In this document: piece by piece, positions 1-46,500 of the stretch
How positions within the stretch are numbered: the first letter of the stretch is position 1
Layout: each line of letters begins with the position of its first letter
Assembly: GCA_039707465.1 (NCBI GenBank)
Contig: CM077647.1
Span: 117,740,610 to 117,804,609 of the forward strand
Length of the DNA: 64,000 bases
Direction of reading: 5' to 3'
From: Rhabdophis nuchalis
Taxonomy: Eukaryota > Chordata > Lepidosauria > Squamata > Natricidae
The notes under the pieces: model-generated
Seen by the model: only the letters and a program-made list of their open reading frames with translations
Database searches by the model: none
Told to the model about the DNA's origin: nothing
Translations under genes and position numbers: made by a program

Positions 1-754
1 TATTATTTATCAGCCATCTATTGATCTCCAGACATGAATGAATATTTATCATTTTGTAGAATCTTGATTTAAATGAATGATGACATGTTTTAACTAAACA
101 TTTTAAGTAACCTTACAATCTTCATAGCACGGAACAATACTTCATTGAGATAGATAGACTAAAACAGAATCTGTATTTGCCCTTCTATCCCTATTATACT
201 CCAGGGAATTGGAGATGGGGAGAGGAAGCCAGTCTGAGTTTCTTTCTAATACTGTCCAGTCTTCCTGGACTTAATGCTTTTGTAACAAAAGCATTTTGTT
301 TTAAATGCTTCTAGATTTTTTGATTCCCTACAATTGTATGGATTATAGATAGAATAATAAGTAGCATTCCCTTCTTAAAAGATTTAATGAAGAAATATCT
401 AAAGCATTTTGATGTTTTAATTACAAAAAAATAAAGTGCTGGTAAAATATAAAACTGCTAATTCAAAATTTGCCTCTTTCATAAATTTAGTATGCTAAAT
501 TGAGAGCTTTGAGCATATTGTTTTTCTTAAAACTAGAGCATAAGAAAGACACACAACTTTATAAGGCTCTTTTAAGACCTGCAAAAAACTTGTATGCAGC
601 TAATTACTTGTGCACTGTATTAATATGTCAGTATTAATATGTTTACTTCTGTATGAAAATTACTATCTGAAAATCTTGGAACTTTTATAAATTATTTGCA
701 TTGTAAAATGGAACAGTATTTTTTTTAGTGATTTGATTTTTATTCTTTTGAAAG
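1..754. other. INTS10 intron, nothing recognised
   Basis: AT-rich intron ending at the 755 acceptor. I see no repeat I can name. Confidence 0.6.
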
Positions 755-33578
<32,824 letters not shown>

Positions 33579-33743
33579 GTAGACATCATTTGAGCTACTT
33601 CACAGGAGTTGAGAAGATGCAAATAAGGAGGAAAATCATTATCATTCCATTGGGGCCAGCCAGTTATCCTTACCTGATGCAGCAAAGTTGCTGGAAAAGT
33701 GTAGCTAAGCTTCATGACTTCAACTTTTGACTTTGGCATTCTA

Positions 33744-33749
33744 AATAAA
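33744..33749 (+). promoter_or_regulatory. Candidate INTS10 polyadenylation signal
   Basis: This AATAAA lies 166 bases after the INTS10 stop and is the first canonical signal there. It implies a short 3' UTR. Usage is inferred, not shown. Confidence 0.55.
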
Positions 33750-33915
33750 ATAGCTTTCAAAATTAATTAAAAATTGTTTTCATTAAAGAAAATTTTAGTT
33801 CAGACCCAAGGCTGGATTTAAAATTGTGGGTAAGTAATAGAAATCCATAATTCCATTACAGTCATGTTGCAATAATTCATGTCACATAATATGTGTCCTC
33901 ACATATTGTATCACA

Positions 33916-34345
33916 GTGTGGTATGCTGGTTTAACAGTTGCAGAGAGGAAGGCACTACAGAGAGTGATCAATTCGGCACAAGAAACCATCGGTTGCCCTC
34001 TGACATCACTGGATAACATCGCCAGATCTCGCTGCTTTAGCAGAGCAAGGAAGATTTTCAAAGATGATTCACACCCTGGTTGGTATCTCTTTGCCCTTCT
34101 ACCATCAGGCAGAAGATATCAAAGTATAGCCAGCCGAACGAACAGGTTTAAAGGTAGCTTCTATCCATGGGCTGTGAGACTTTTAAATTCAACCGCAATC
34201 ACTCCATGCACATGCTAGTTTTTCTTTTCTCTCTTTTTTGTTTCTGTTATAATTTTGCACCAGTGAAGTTAAAACCAATTTCATTGTAATTTTTACAATG
34301 ACAATAAAGATTATTATTATTATATTATATTATATTATTATAAAG
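33916..34345 (+). mobile_element. Non-LTR retrotransposon 3' end between INTS10 and HGSNAT
   Basis: An open frame at 33916-34218 encodes ERKALQRVINSAQETIGCPL, then ARKIFKDDSHPGWYLFALLP and SGRRYQSIASRTNRFKGSFY, the C-terminus typical of many non-LTR reverse transcriptase proteins. The 3' UTR ends GACAATAAAGATTATTATTA with ATTAT repeats. The clade is not assignable by eye. Confidence 0.75.
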
Positions 34346-34708
34346 CTGATACAGATATTCATCATGATGTTTTGCCTGATATCAGCAAGCAAGCAGGCTG
34401 ACGACAGATACAAGTCATTTGTAAGCTAGATTTGACTATTGCTTAAGTGCATCTTAGCTTTACAAAACAAATATAGCAGCTGAACAGAAGCCACGAATGA
34501 GACTGAAGAGTACTGTTGTCCATTCAATTCTACAATCTTGAGTGGTTTTCACAAGGAGTTGTGGCACAATAAAATGAACAGAATCTTCCTGAGCCTGCAT
34601 AGTCCCAAATATCATTATGATCTATGTGATTTTTATGAGACAAATTTCTGAATAGTTGTGTACCAAAAATTCTTTTGAAAATACCATTATTGGAAAGCAT
34701 TCAGTATG

Positions 34709-34714
34709 TTTATT
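34709..34714 (-). promoter_or_regulatory. Candidate HGSNAT polyadenylation signal
   Basis: TTTATT on the + strand is AATAAA on the - strand, 206 bases past the HGSNAT stop. If used, the HGSNAT and INTS10 transcripts end within about 1 kb of each other without overlapping. Confidence 0.4.
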
Positions 34715-34919
34715 TAGAAATTGAATAATGTAGAAAATAAAGTTTGAACAAAGTCTTGTTTTACTAAATGGAAGGCTAACTAGATATACAGGTTTCACTT
34801 CAAAATAATCTGGAATGTAAACCAAATACAGGACCCTTTGGGAAAACATGTGACAATAATATGATGGGGGAAATACAATGTTCTCATAGCCCATACTTTT
34901 TGATTTATATTAAGTTGAA

Positions 34920-35101
34920 TTATATCTTCCAAAATATCCTTTTCCGGTAGAGTATATATGATATGATAACCCATAAAGATGTAGCAATTAGATCCTGAGT
35001 CAAATGTTCACTGTGTGATTGTGTATCATGCAGCTTCCATTTAAAAGGAAAATAGTTTTCAAATATTTCATGTCCTACATAAACAAGAATGGAGTTCATA
35101 C
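34920..35101 (-). CDS. HGSNAT: HGSNAT terminal coding exon
   Basis: It encodes [20 protein letters not shown], then [20 protein letters not shown] and a C-terminal [12 protein letters not shown], followed by TAA. The acceptor is CTCTACAG. A 4.9-kb intron containing L2 copies separates it from the previous exon. Confidence 0.96.
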
Positions 35102-37891
35102 CTGTAGAGAAATAAAAAATACCATCAGAAAAGTAGTAATGCGTGTGTGTGCCCGCACGCGCACTCTGGGCAGTTATAACATTAAAAACAGTAAGACCAT
35201 AAACGATCAGTATTTCTAAGAATAAAAATATAATTATAATCCAAAGTAAAGTTACAGTTAAAAGATACGACAGGAGGGAGATGGGATTTTCTCTTCAAAC
35301 ATCTTCAGTGGGCTATTCCCTTATTGGGACCCCAAGCCTCCTGGTAGAATCAGGCCCTTTTGGGAGTTAATCTCACCTCGGGATAAGATATTCTAAAGGG
35401 CAGGAGCCACAGCAGAGAAAACTCTTCTGGACTTTGGCACCTGAAATTCCCTATGTGATGGGCCCCACAGCATGCCCCCTGGGATAGGTAAGACAGGCCA
35501 GTCCCATTGGGGTGAGGATGATTCCTTAAGTAACCTGGACCCATGCCATGCAGAGCTTTAAAGGTAATAACCATCATCCTGAATTTCACTCAGAAGCAAC
35601 ATCATGTGTAATATGGCCTACCTTGGGGAGTCCCTGGAACTATTGTAATCCACATGCGGCCTCTCTTGCGGCGGCGAACCACCCTGGCTCCTTGGTTTAC
35701 CGAGGAGCTAAGGGTGATGAAACGCCACAAGAGATGCCTAGAGAGGAGATGGAGATCTACCGAACACAGGTGAGAGCCCATTTACGGACTTACCTTGTGG
35801 CGCTTGGAGTGGCCAAACGTCATCACTGTGCCACTCTCATCGCATCCGCAGATAACCGCCCTGCCGCCCTGTTTAGGGTGACACGCTCCCTCCTTCAACA
35901 GAGGGTGCGGGAAACCCCATTACAGGGTAGAGCAGAGGAATTTGGGATTTATCTGCAGGATAAAATCGCTCAGATTCAGAGCGAGTTAGTCTCCAGAGCG
36001 AGATGACCCAGTGGGATGCCCCGAGGCAGGTCCTGAGACAGTTTTGTGGGAAGAGTTTGACTCTGTTACTTCCGAAGATATGGACAGGTTACGTGGGCGA
36101 CTGCGAGCCACCACATGTTTATTGGACCTGTGTCCCTCCTGGCTTGTACTGGCATCCTGGGAGGTTACACAAGGCTGGCTCTAGGAGGTTGTCGACGCTT
36201 CTCTGAGTGAGGGTTTCTTGCCTGCCTCCCTTAAAGAGGCTATGGTGAGGCCCCTCCTGAAGAAGCCCTCTCTGGACCCAGCATTACTGATTAATTACCG
36301 TCCGGGCTCCAACCTTCACTTTCTGGCGAAGGTTGTAGAGAGTGTGGTGGGACAATAATAATCTTTATTGTCATTGTCATTGACAGTTTCCCCGTCACCT
36401 GGAGGAAGTTGATTATCTGGACCCGCGCCAGTCCGGCTTCCGGCCCGGGCACAGCACCGAGACGGCATTGGTTGCGTTGGTAGATGATCTCTGGAGGGCC
36501 AGAGATGGGGGTTGTTCTTCCATCCTGGTCCTATTAGACCTCTCAGCGGCTTTCGATACCATCGACCATGGTATCCTATTGCATCGGCTGGAGGGGTTGG
36601 GAGTGAGGGGCACCATACTGCGGTGGTTCTCCTCCTACCTCTCCGGTCGATCGCAATTTGTGTTGGCAGGAGGGCAGAGGTCGACCTCGAGACCCCTCAC
36701 ATGTGGGGTGCCTCAGGGGTCGGTCCTCTCGCCTCTCCTGTTCAACACATATATGAAGCCGCTGGGTGAGATCATCCGTGGTTTTGGGGTAGAGTACCAC
36801 CTCTACGCTGACGATACGCAGCTGTATATATCTACCCCAAACCACCCCAACGATGCCGTAGCGGTGATGTGCCAGTGCCTTGAAGCCGTGCGGGCCTGGA
36901 TGGGAAGTAACAGACTCAGACTCAACCTGTCCAAGACCGAGTGGCTGTGGTTTCCGGCGTCCCGGTACAATCAGTTGACTCCATCACTGGCCATAGGGGA
37001 CGAACACCTTACCCGTGTGGATGGGGCACGCAACTTGGGCGTCCTCCTGGATACCCGGCTGTCCATGGAAGATCAAGTGACAGCCGTGGCCAGGAGGGCA
37101 TTTTACCAGGTTTGCCTGGTACGCCAGTTGCGTCCCCTATTGGATCGGGATGCCCTTTGCACAGTCACTCATGCCCTCGTGACATCCCGACTGGACTACT
37201 GCAATTCTCTCTACATGGGGCTCCCCTTGAGGTGCACCCGAAGACTTCAGCTTGTCCAGAATGCAGCCACGCGAGCAATAATGGGAACCTCTAGGTTTAC
37301 CCACATAACACCGCTCTTGCGCAAGCTGCATTGGCTGCCTGTCGTCTTTCAGGTGCGCTTCAAGGTGTTAGTTACCATCTTTAAAGCGCTCCATGGCACG
37401 GGACCTAGTTATCTGCGGGATCGGATCCTGCCCCATACATCCCTGCGGCCGATTCGCTCCCACAGAGAGGGACTTCTCCAGGTGCTGTCCACTAGGCTAT
37501 GCCAGCGGGCGACGCCCAGGGGAAGGGCCTTCTCTGTGGCGGGCCCAGCCCTCTGGAACGACCTTCCCCCCGAAATTAGAACAACTACGGACCTCCGCTC
37601 CTTCCGTCAAAAACTGAAAACACACTTCTTCTGCTTGGCCGGCCTAGGTTAGTCTTCCGTCTTTTAATAGGGTTTTAGGGGGTTTTAGCGTAATTTTAAT
37701 ACAGGAGATTTTAGCGCAGGGATAATTTTGTTTAATCTGTATTTTATTTATTTATATATTCAATATTGGTTTTTTAATTTCCCTGTGCACCGCTCCGAAT
37801 CCCTTTGGGGAGAGGAGGCGGTTTATAAATAAAATATTATTATTATTATTATTATTATTATTGTTATTGTTATTGTTATTATTATTATTAT

Positions 37892-37938
<47 letters not shown>

Positions 37939-40900
37939 GGCTTGAGTGATTGAAAACAGAGACTCTTGATCCAGGAAAAACTAACTGGTACACAACACAA
38001 AATGCAAAGGCTCTTGCCATCTATTCTTTGAGCAGGAGTTGTGAGGCAGGAGAACCCCCAAGTTGTAGGTGGGTTCTGTAACCCCATCCAGAACTAAAGT
38101 CCCAGATTTTGAAGCTCCATGCTCCCCAAGCCATTTGGACTTGCCAGGTTTTGGCTGAAGACTATTGTACTGCATCCAAGTTCTTACAGCCTCCAGGCAT
38201 GGCGAGATAGCATCACTTTAGTCATATAATCTAACTACACTGTAAAACTCAGTCATATATCCTAACGGACAGATTCCTTTCTGGCAGTGTTTATCTTTTG
38301 TTATTCCTGACTGGCCTATTAACACAAAAGGTGTGAGGATTGCTCTGGTAGTTTGAGTTACATGCCAATTATGTGCTACAGAGGCACATGACTCAATCTG
38401 GTAGTTTGAGTCATGTGCCTCTGCAAAAGCATGTGCCTGCAGTCAGTTGTATCCTTCCTGCATTCGGATTTGGATCCTTCATGGATCCTTTTAATGCCAT
38501 CCCCATTCCCTTCAGGAATTGGCTGCTAACAGCGGAGGCGAGACGGCAGAGGTTATTGGCTGGGGCTGGAAACCTGGGAGCGAAAAAGGGGCGGCAAAGG
38601 GTAGGAGAACAGTCCTAGACCCAATGTGGGACACTACAAATACAATAAGGATGTAGAAATACTGCTGTTTCTCTGCTCTTAGTGCCACAAGATAAGCCAT
38701 AATAGCAGCTCTCCCATACATCCTCACGACCGATTCGCTCCCACAGAGAGGGACTTCTCCGGGTGCCGTCCACTAGACTTTGTCAGCGGGCGACGCCCAG
38801 GGGAAGGGCTCTCTCTGTGGCGGGCCCGGCCCTCTGGAACGACCTTCCCCCTGACATCAGAACGACCACTGACCTCCGCTCCTTCCGTACGAAATTGAAG
38901 ACCTATTTCTTTCGACTGGCCGGCCTTGAATAATTCTGTCTATTGATGCCAAATGCATTTTAATGGGTTCTTAATCATTTTTAGCACGGGTAACATTGTT
39001 TAATTATGTTTTAATGTATGTATTTTGTATTTATTGTATTTTGTTTTTAGTTTCTCCTGTGCACCGCCCCGGGTCCCTGTGGGGAGAGGGTGCGGTCAAT
39101 AAATCTGAATTTGATTTGATTTGATTTGAGCTCTAAGTCAGATTCATCCTTCATTTTTCTCCAATGTGTTCTAGTCATCTCTCAATCGTTTTCAGAATCT
39201 GCAGCTCCTCCATGTACCTTGTGGAAAATTGGGAGAGTTGGATTGAGAGGCCATATAGAGGCAGTCCTGGCTGTCCTTTGATTCCAGGATGTTACCAAGG
39301 CTTTGGAAGGGTTGTGCAGTAAAATCCCTAGAATATCCCCCAAATTCCCTCAACATTTGGGGCCATCAGTTTTTTAAGCAGATCACTCAAACGGGGTTGG
39401 CCTCCCTGCCAGTGTGGGGTGGTGGCACAAGTGATCTCAAGAATACCAGGGTGTGATCTGACCATAATGGGACAATGTTATATTCTCCACCACACCATGT
39501 TGCTCCGACAAGAAGATTATATGTGTGACTACTGTCTCAATTTAGGTCTTGGATGATCTGTGATAGGCCATGATGACCATCAACTCCTAGGCCGCTTCAG
39601 ATGCCAAATCTAGGAATGGCAGGCTGAAATCTTTCAGAACCTTAAGTCTGGGGAACTCCACCACCTGCCCCAAAATGGCATCCAGTAGCTCAGACAGGAA
39701 GATTGTCATGCAGCAGGTACCCTAGAAAATTCCAGGAATTTCAGTCCACGTTAGCAAAAAAATTTCAGTGCTACTAGAATTGAACAATGCATCTGGTGAG
39801 GCAGCTAGAACAATATAAATAAATGTAAAACTAACTACATGATGGGTGGGGGGATAGAAACTTCCCACTATGAATCAAAAGACAAAGAAAATCTACCAAG
39901 GTCTTCATAGCCACCTAGTTCTTTAATTTGGAAAAAGTTAAAATATTTTATTTTTAAGCATACTCACCTGGATAGAAAAACGGAGCACCTGACCATACGT
40001 TCTTAACATCTATAAGATAGTATATCAGCAGCAGAAGTATAAAGGCAAAGCTGCTCAGTGTTGTCACGTATGAAATTGACCTGCAGGAATGTCAAAAAGT
40101 AATCCAAGGTTTATCTATCAAATAACAGTTTATAGAATAAAATGATTCCATATGTTCCTCACCATAAATTCTTGTTAACTGGAATCAAGCCTGCATCTTT
40201 TGAGCATTTTGTCAACATCATAGAAATGACACCCTAAAAAAACCACAGATATTTTAAATGAAAATTAATGCTGAACTTACAGAATATTGTTTAATTAGTC
40301 TGCTCACTTGTTTGGTTAGTTCATTTTCTAGAAAACCACCGTATATTCCTAAAGTCTCAATAAGCAATTGCTCAATCATTTGTAACGTGATTGGGAGCTT
40401 TCAATACATACCTCTTCCAATCAACAGATTCTAAGATTTTTTTTCACTTCTAGAACATAACAGTATCACTGATTGCTCTCCTTTGTTCTTTACATCTTCC
40501 TACAACTTATGTCTTCCTACTGCTCAGCTCCTGACAAACTGCTATTTGATGTCATGCTTGACTTGCTCTGAATTACTCCAGAGCTGCTGCTCTGTCAATT
40601 CTAGAACATAGAATTATATAGTTAGAAGGCACCTCGTGTTTTCTAGTCTAGCACTCTGCTTGAGCAGGAGCCCCTATACCATTTCAAACAAATGATTGTC
40701 CAGTCTTTTGAAAACCGGCAGTGATGGAGCACCCACAATTTTGGGAGGCAAGGTATTGCTCTGTTAGGAAATTTCTCTTTAGTTCTAGTTTGTTTCTCTC
40801 CTTGGTTAGTTTCCAACTATTGTTTCTTGTCTTGGCTTTTGGTGCTTTGAAAAACAGTTTGACCACCTCATTTTTGTAGAAGCCCCTCAAATATTAAGAC

Positions 40901-43433
40901 AGTACTGCCATGCCATCCCTAGTCCTTTTCATTAGACTAAACATACTCAATTCTTTGTATATTTTAGTCTCCAGCCCCCTAATTCTTTTTGCTCTTCTCT
41001 GCACTCTTTCCAGAGTTTCAACCTCTTTTTTATATTGTGGTGATCAAAACTTGATACAGTATTCCAAGTGTGGTCTTACTAAAGCTTTGTAAAGCAGTAC
41101 TAGAACATCATGTGATCTTGATTCTATTCCTTCATTAATGCAGCTTTGGGTTGCATTGATTTTGGCTGATGTTGTGATTGTCTACTAGGACTTCAAGGTC
41201 CCTCTCAGTTACTGGCATTAAGCCAACTTTCCCCTAGTTTATACCTAGACAGTTTTTTCCCCTTATCTTAGTGTAAAATCTTTTATCTAATTTGAATTTT
41301 GTTTTGTTAAATAGAGTCCAGGGTTCAAGTCTGTCAAGAGTTTTTTTTAATTTTGAGCTTGTCTTCTGCAGTGTTGGCTATTCCTGGCAGATTTGCGTTG
41401 TCTAAATTTGATGAGTTTCCCTTTAATTCCCTCATCTATATCATTTATGAAGATATTGCAGGATATTGGGCCTAAAACAGAACCTTGGAGTACCTCACTG
41501 CTTATCTCTCTTCATATGGATATAGTTCCATTGAAGACTACACACTGTGTACAATTTGTCAGCCAGTTACAAACCCACCTGCTGGTCATGTCATCTAATC
41601 TCACATTTTACTAACTTGACAAGAAGTAGGTTTTGGTTACTTTATCAAATGCTGTACTGAAATCTAAACACACTATGTCCATAACATTTTGCTGATCTAC
41701 TAATTTTGTCCCTTTGTCAAAGAATGAAATGATTATCTTTTCCAAGATCTTCCCAGGGATTGATATCAGGCTGATTGGTCTGAATCTATTTTTTCTTCTT
41801 CATTTTTTTAAGATGGGGACCATATCAGCTCTTTTCCAGTCTTCAGGCAGTTCCCTAGTGATCCAAGAATTTTGAAAGCTATGTTTCAGTGGTTCTAAAA
41901 TCACATCCAAACTGAAATAGTTTATTGCACAGGAAATATCCATCTCTTTTGAGCGAAAATTTACCCGAAAACAACAGACACTTTAAAAGAATTGATAAAT
42001 AAATATAGTACTTGACCTAACACGGAAATATTTGTAACTTACCATTATTATACTCCACACACAAAATCGAAGAATTATTTGCTTATGCTGATCTTTATAA
42101 AACAAAAGAATTTTTCCTCCCTTGAAGAAAAACAAGAACATTAAATGTGGCTTAGGATGGCTTTAGCAGATTTATAGAGTGAAACTGAGAACTAGTTCAT
42201 GCTGTAAATATTGCAGCATTAAATCTTAATGTAGCATTAAATAGTTCTATTAATATCTTCATCTAATCTGATTTTGGAGTATGTTTTTCTTAACCATATT
42301 TTCTGCATTGTAATGTAAATAAGAGCAGTTATTAAATAATTAATTCTCAAGTTCTATGACTTGTTTGAAATGTTAAGGTTTTTTGTTGTTCCAAAAAACC
42401 TATTTGAACAACACATGTATTATTATTATACCTGTGGAAGGGCCACCCACTCCTCATACTCATAAAGGGAATTATAATCTCTCATCTTTCTATATAGCAC
42501 TTGATGAAGCTTTTTTTGCTTATGTAGGGCAAGAGAATACAATACCTGAAGTCCCAAAAATGCCATAAGAACAGAATTTATTGTTCCTAAAATTCCTTCA
42601 GGATCAAAAGGGACTGTAGTAAGATACAACACCTATAGATTGAGAAGGGTACATCAGAAAGTCTGTTTAATTTTATAGAAACATTAGTTGTTAATTTAAT
42701 TACAATTTGATTCAGCAACACTAAAATATTTAGCAACTATTTATAAAATTTGTTTGTCGTCCATCTCACTGTGAGATGCCTCTGGGTAACTTACATTAAA
42801 AGCAGTAAAACCATAAATATAGATGGATAGAAAGATAAAACTAAGAACAGTAAGTACCGTATTTTTCAGAGTATAAAACACACCGGAACATAAGACACAC
42901 CAAGATTTTAAAGAGGAAAATTAAAAAAAAAAAGGTTTTGCACTTTGCAAACCTCCTTTAAAAAAAAAAGGGGGGGGGGCATAGATAGCCCTTAGGAGGC
43001 TTGTAGAGTGCTCTGAGGAGAGGGGTTTGGGGGGGGGGGAAAACCGAGCAAAAAACCACCCCTTTTTGTTAAAAAAAGGGCATATAGAGTGCTGCTGAGG
43101 GGCCAAAATTGAACCAAAAACAGGCTGTTTTTCGCTCATTTCTGCCCTCCCCAGTCCCCAGGAGCTCTCTGAAAGCCTCCTACAAGCTATGCACAGCCAT
43201 TTTGGTGAAGGCGGGGTTTCGGGAGACAAAAAAAATGCTGTATTCAGTGTATAAGATGCACCTAGATTTTCAGCCTTTTTTTTGAGGAAAAAGGTGCGTC
43301 TTATACTCCGAAAAATATGGGAAGTATACGAAACAGTAAGAGTAAGAATACAAATTAAAATAATTAAAATGGATTAAAAAATGGAAGCAGGATGTATAGC
43401 AGGAGATGTACTCCCCATTGAGGTCCCAGGTAA

Positions 43434-43515
<82 letters not shown>

Positions 43516-46500
43516 TTGATTTGTATACCGCCCTCTCTCCCGTAGGGACTCAGGGGGGTGCACAGGAATAATAAAGGATAAAATACATATAAATACAGTC
43601 AATAGATAAATTTAAAATTAAATTAAATAAATTTAACCTGTGTTAAAATAATAAGAAACCCTATTAAAATGATAGTAAAAACACACTATGCCAGACCGGC
43701 CGCATGAAAAAAGTAAGTCTTTAATGTTCGCCGGAAGAGGTGAAGGTCCGTGATGGCACAGCCAGCGCTTCAGATCTCACCCCAGGGGCACAAGATGTTC
43801 CAAATGGCTGGCACCATGGCAGAGAAGGCTCTTAATTCTGGACCTCACCAGTTAGAATTCCTTGACCAATGAGATGTTCAGGATGGTTGAGATGGTTTTT
43901 CAAGTAATCTAGATTCATGCCATGCAGGGCTTTATAGATAATGACCAATACCCCGAAAGCAAACCAGCAGTCAAGTGCAGCTCACAGAACAGAAGTGCAA
44001 CATAGACCACTCTAGGGGATCCAAATACTGCCTATACCTCCAGTTGAAGCTTCAGAATGCTGTTGTGTAGCCCCACGCAGAGCTTTAGATCTAAAAATGC
44101 TGTTTGTTCAGATGTTTTTCTGACCCAGAATTTCTATGTCACGAGACTGGGAGCAACACATAGGCATAGTTATTCCATTCCAGTTAGAAAGTAGGAATTG
44201 CATGGGAGTTACCTGTGCCTGCTGTCACTTAGTGTTAAACATCTGGATGGAGAAATTTTATTTATTGGTTATATTTAATGTATTTTAAATTTATTTTATT
44301 TTTTTAAAATAGGAGACCTAAAGTAAATATAGAGCTATTACAAATGCATAATTGTTGTAACTACAGCAGTAATTCACTGAAATTATTGTTCAATACGGCA
44401 TAATTTAAGTTAAATGAAGTGAAGATGGGAAAAAATAGCCAGGCCATTCTACTTATTGTTAGCACTATAACTTACTGAAAAATAGGTGAAATTGCTCCAG
44501 CCATTGCATTTCTTATCTGCTTTCTAAAGTCTTGGAGATGGAGAACCTCAACTATTTCTGCAATGTGCAATCATAAAATTACTTTGAGAAATTAAAGAAT
44601 GGTAATGTTGATTTCCTTGTTTGAATGAAATTGCGAGTGAAAGTTCTGTCACATTATCTGTTTCTTTACATTTTAAAAATTTTTCTAATGAAAATATTAT
44701 GTGAACACATTAAGAACAGTTGCTTGATTTCAAGGAATAACTACAGAAAATAAGAAGTTGGCAGCTATTTTGAAGAATTACAAAAATTGATATCACGATT
44801 TGCCTTTCAATATTCTTAATAAGCAGTGATAAAACTTTTAATCAGGTTGAATCATTTTGCAAATAGTTGATAGATGTTTGGAATGTTTAACTCACATTAG
44901 AAGATGGGTGTTGATAGATATGTTTTCCTCCTAGAAGCAAATGATCAATGTAAGCTGCTGCCCCTCCAGTACAGTTGGGAAATTTTCCGAAACTGCCAAT
45001 ACCTCCAGGTCCAAGGTAGCCTCTACAGGAGGGGAGAAAATATATATATGTGAGTCACATATGTTAGCATGGGTGTGAGCAGACTGATTTGAAAAGGTCA
45101 AGAGCTCTTTTTGTGTAGTATTAATATAAAGAGAAAGCAGCCTTTCAAGCTATTAAGATTGTACAATGGTTTCCAGAATATGTCAACAATTTCCATGACT
45201 GGCCAATGTCCATCATTTTATTTCATTACCGTTCCCACTGTCCATCAAAATCCCAAAATAGGAACCTCATGACAAAATTATTAGCCTATCATATCTAAGC
45301 CATTTTTACAGCCCTTTAGAAGTTCCATATGCAAATCACTAAAAATAAGCAGTCTAGGGATAAATAGCACCCCATGGAATAGCTAGCTCCAACTGATTTC
45401 AGTAAAGCTTCTTAATTTAATTTTTAATTTTATTTGTTTTGTCAAGCATGTATAATATAATAGGTATAAGTATAAACATGATTTTGAATACATGAAATGG
45501 ATACGAATAAGTGGGGACAGTAAGACAGGGATGGTAGGCACATGTGTTGGTGCGCATGCCCCTTACAGACCTCTTGGGAATAGGGTGAGGTAAACAGTAG
45601 AAAGGTTAAAGTTATGGGAGTTTGGGAATGAAACCAGAGTCAGATAGTACATTCCAGGCATTGACCACTCTGTTGCTGAAGTTGTATTTTCTGCAATCGA
45701 GTTTGGAGTGGTTTATATTAAGGTTATATCTATTGTGAGATCGTGTATTGTTGCGGTTGAAGCTGAAGTAATCATGAGAGTATTGTAGTCAGTTGTCCCT
45801 CAAGTTAACTAATGAGAAAGAAATATTATTTGAATGTTAAACATTGCAGTGTTATTAATTAGAACAGCATATTAAATCTTATAGGTATCTGAAAAAGATA
45901 ACATTGGGGGGGGGGGAAAGGATTTAAGCTTCAACTGACTTTGGACACCCAGGTACACTCAAAAGGAAGGTGAGGCACAGCCAAAGTCCTTCAAGGGCTA
46001 ACATAAAAAGCCACTGGGGCCAATAAGGAAGAATATCCTGAAGAGCAGAGTAGGAAGTTTCCTATTAAAACAGAAAGAAAAGTAAAATGTGAGTAATTCA
46101 AGTTTCATTGGGAAACTCCTACAAGTATTGAATTTGCTGAAGGCATTTACTCTATTAACACAATTTGTATACTTTCAAGAGGTTTTCTTCTATTAAATAT
46201 CTTCATAACAGTAGTTAACTTCAGCCACTGATATACAGTCCAGTCTTTTTTTTTCCAGAATGGAAAAATGTGAATACAGTACACTTGCATCAGTGTCCAA
46301 ACTATTTCAGTGGTTCTCAGTCCAGATCAAGCATTACAGTCAGATAACTGATTTGTTATCTAATAACTTAATTTTATCATTCTTCCATTTTCAATTTTCA
46401 ATTTCTTTGTGCAATCCATAAAAAAGCCATACATTCATTAACAAAGAAAACAAAATTAAACAAACGTTAACAGCTAGCAACAATAAAGCATCCAAGTAAA

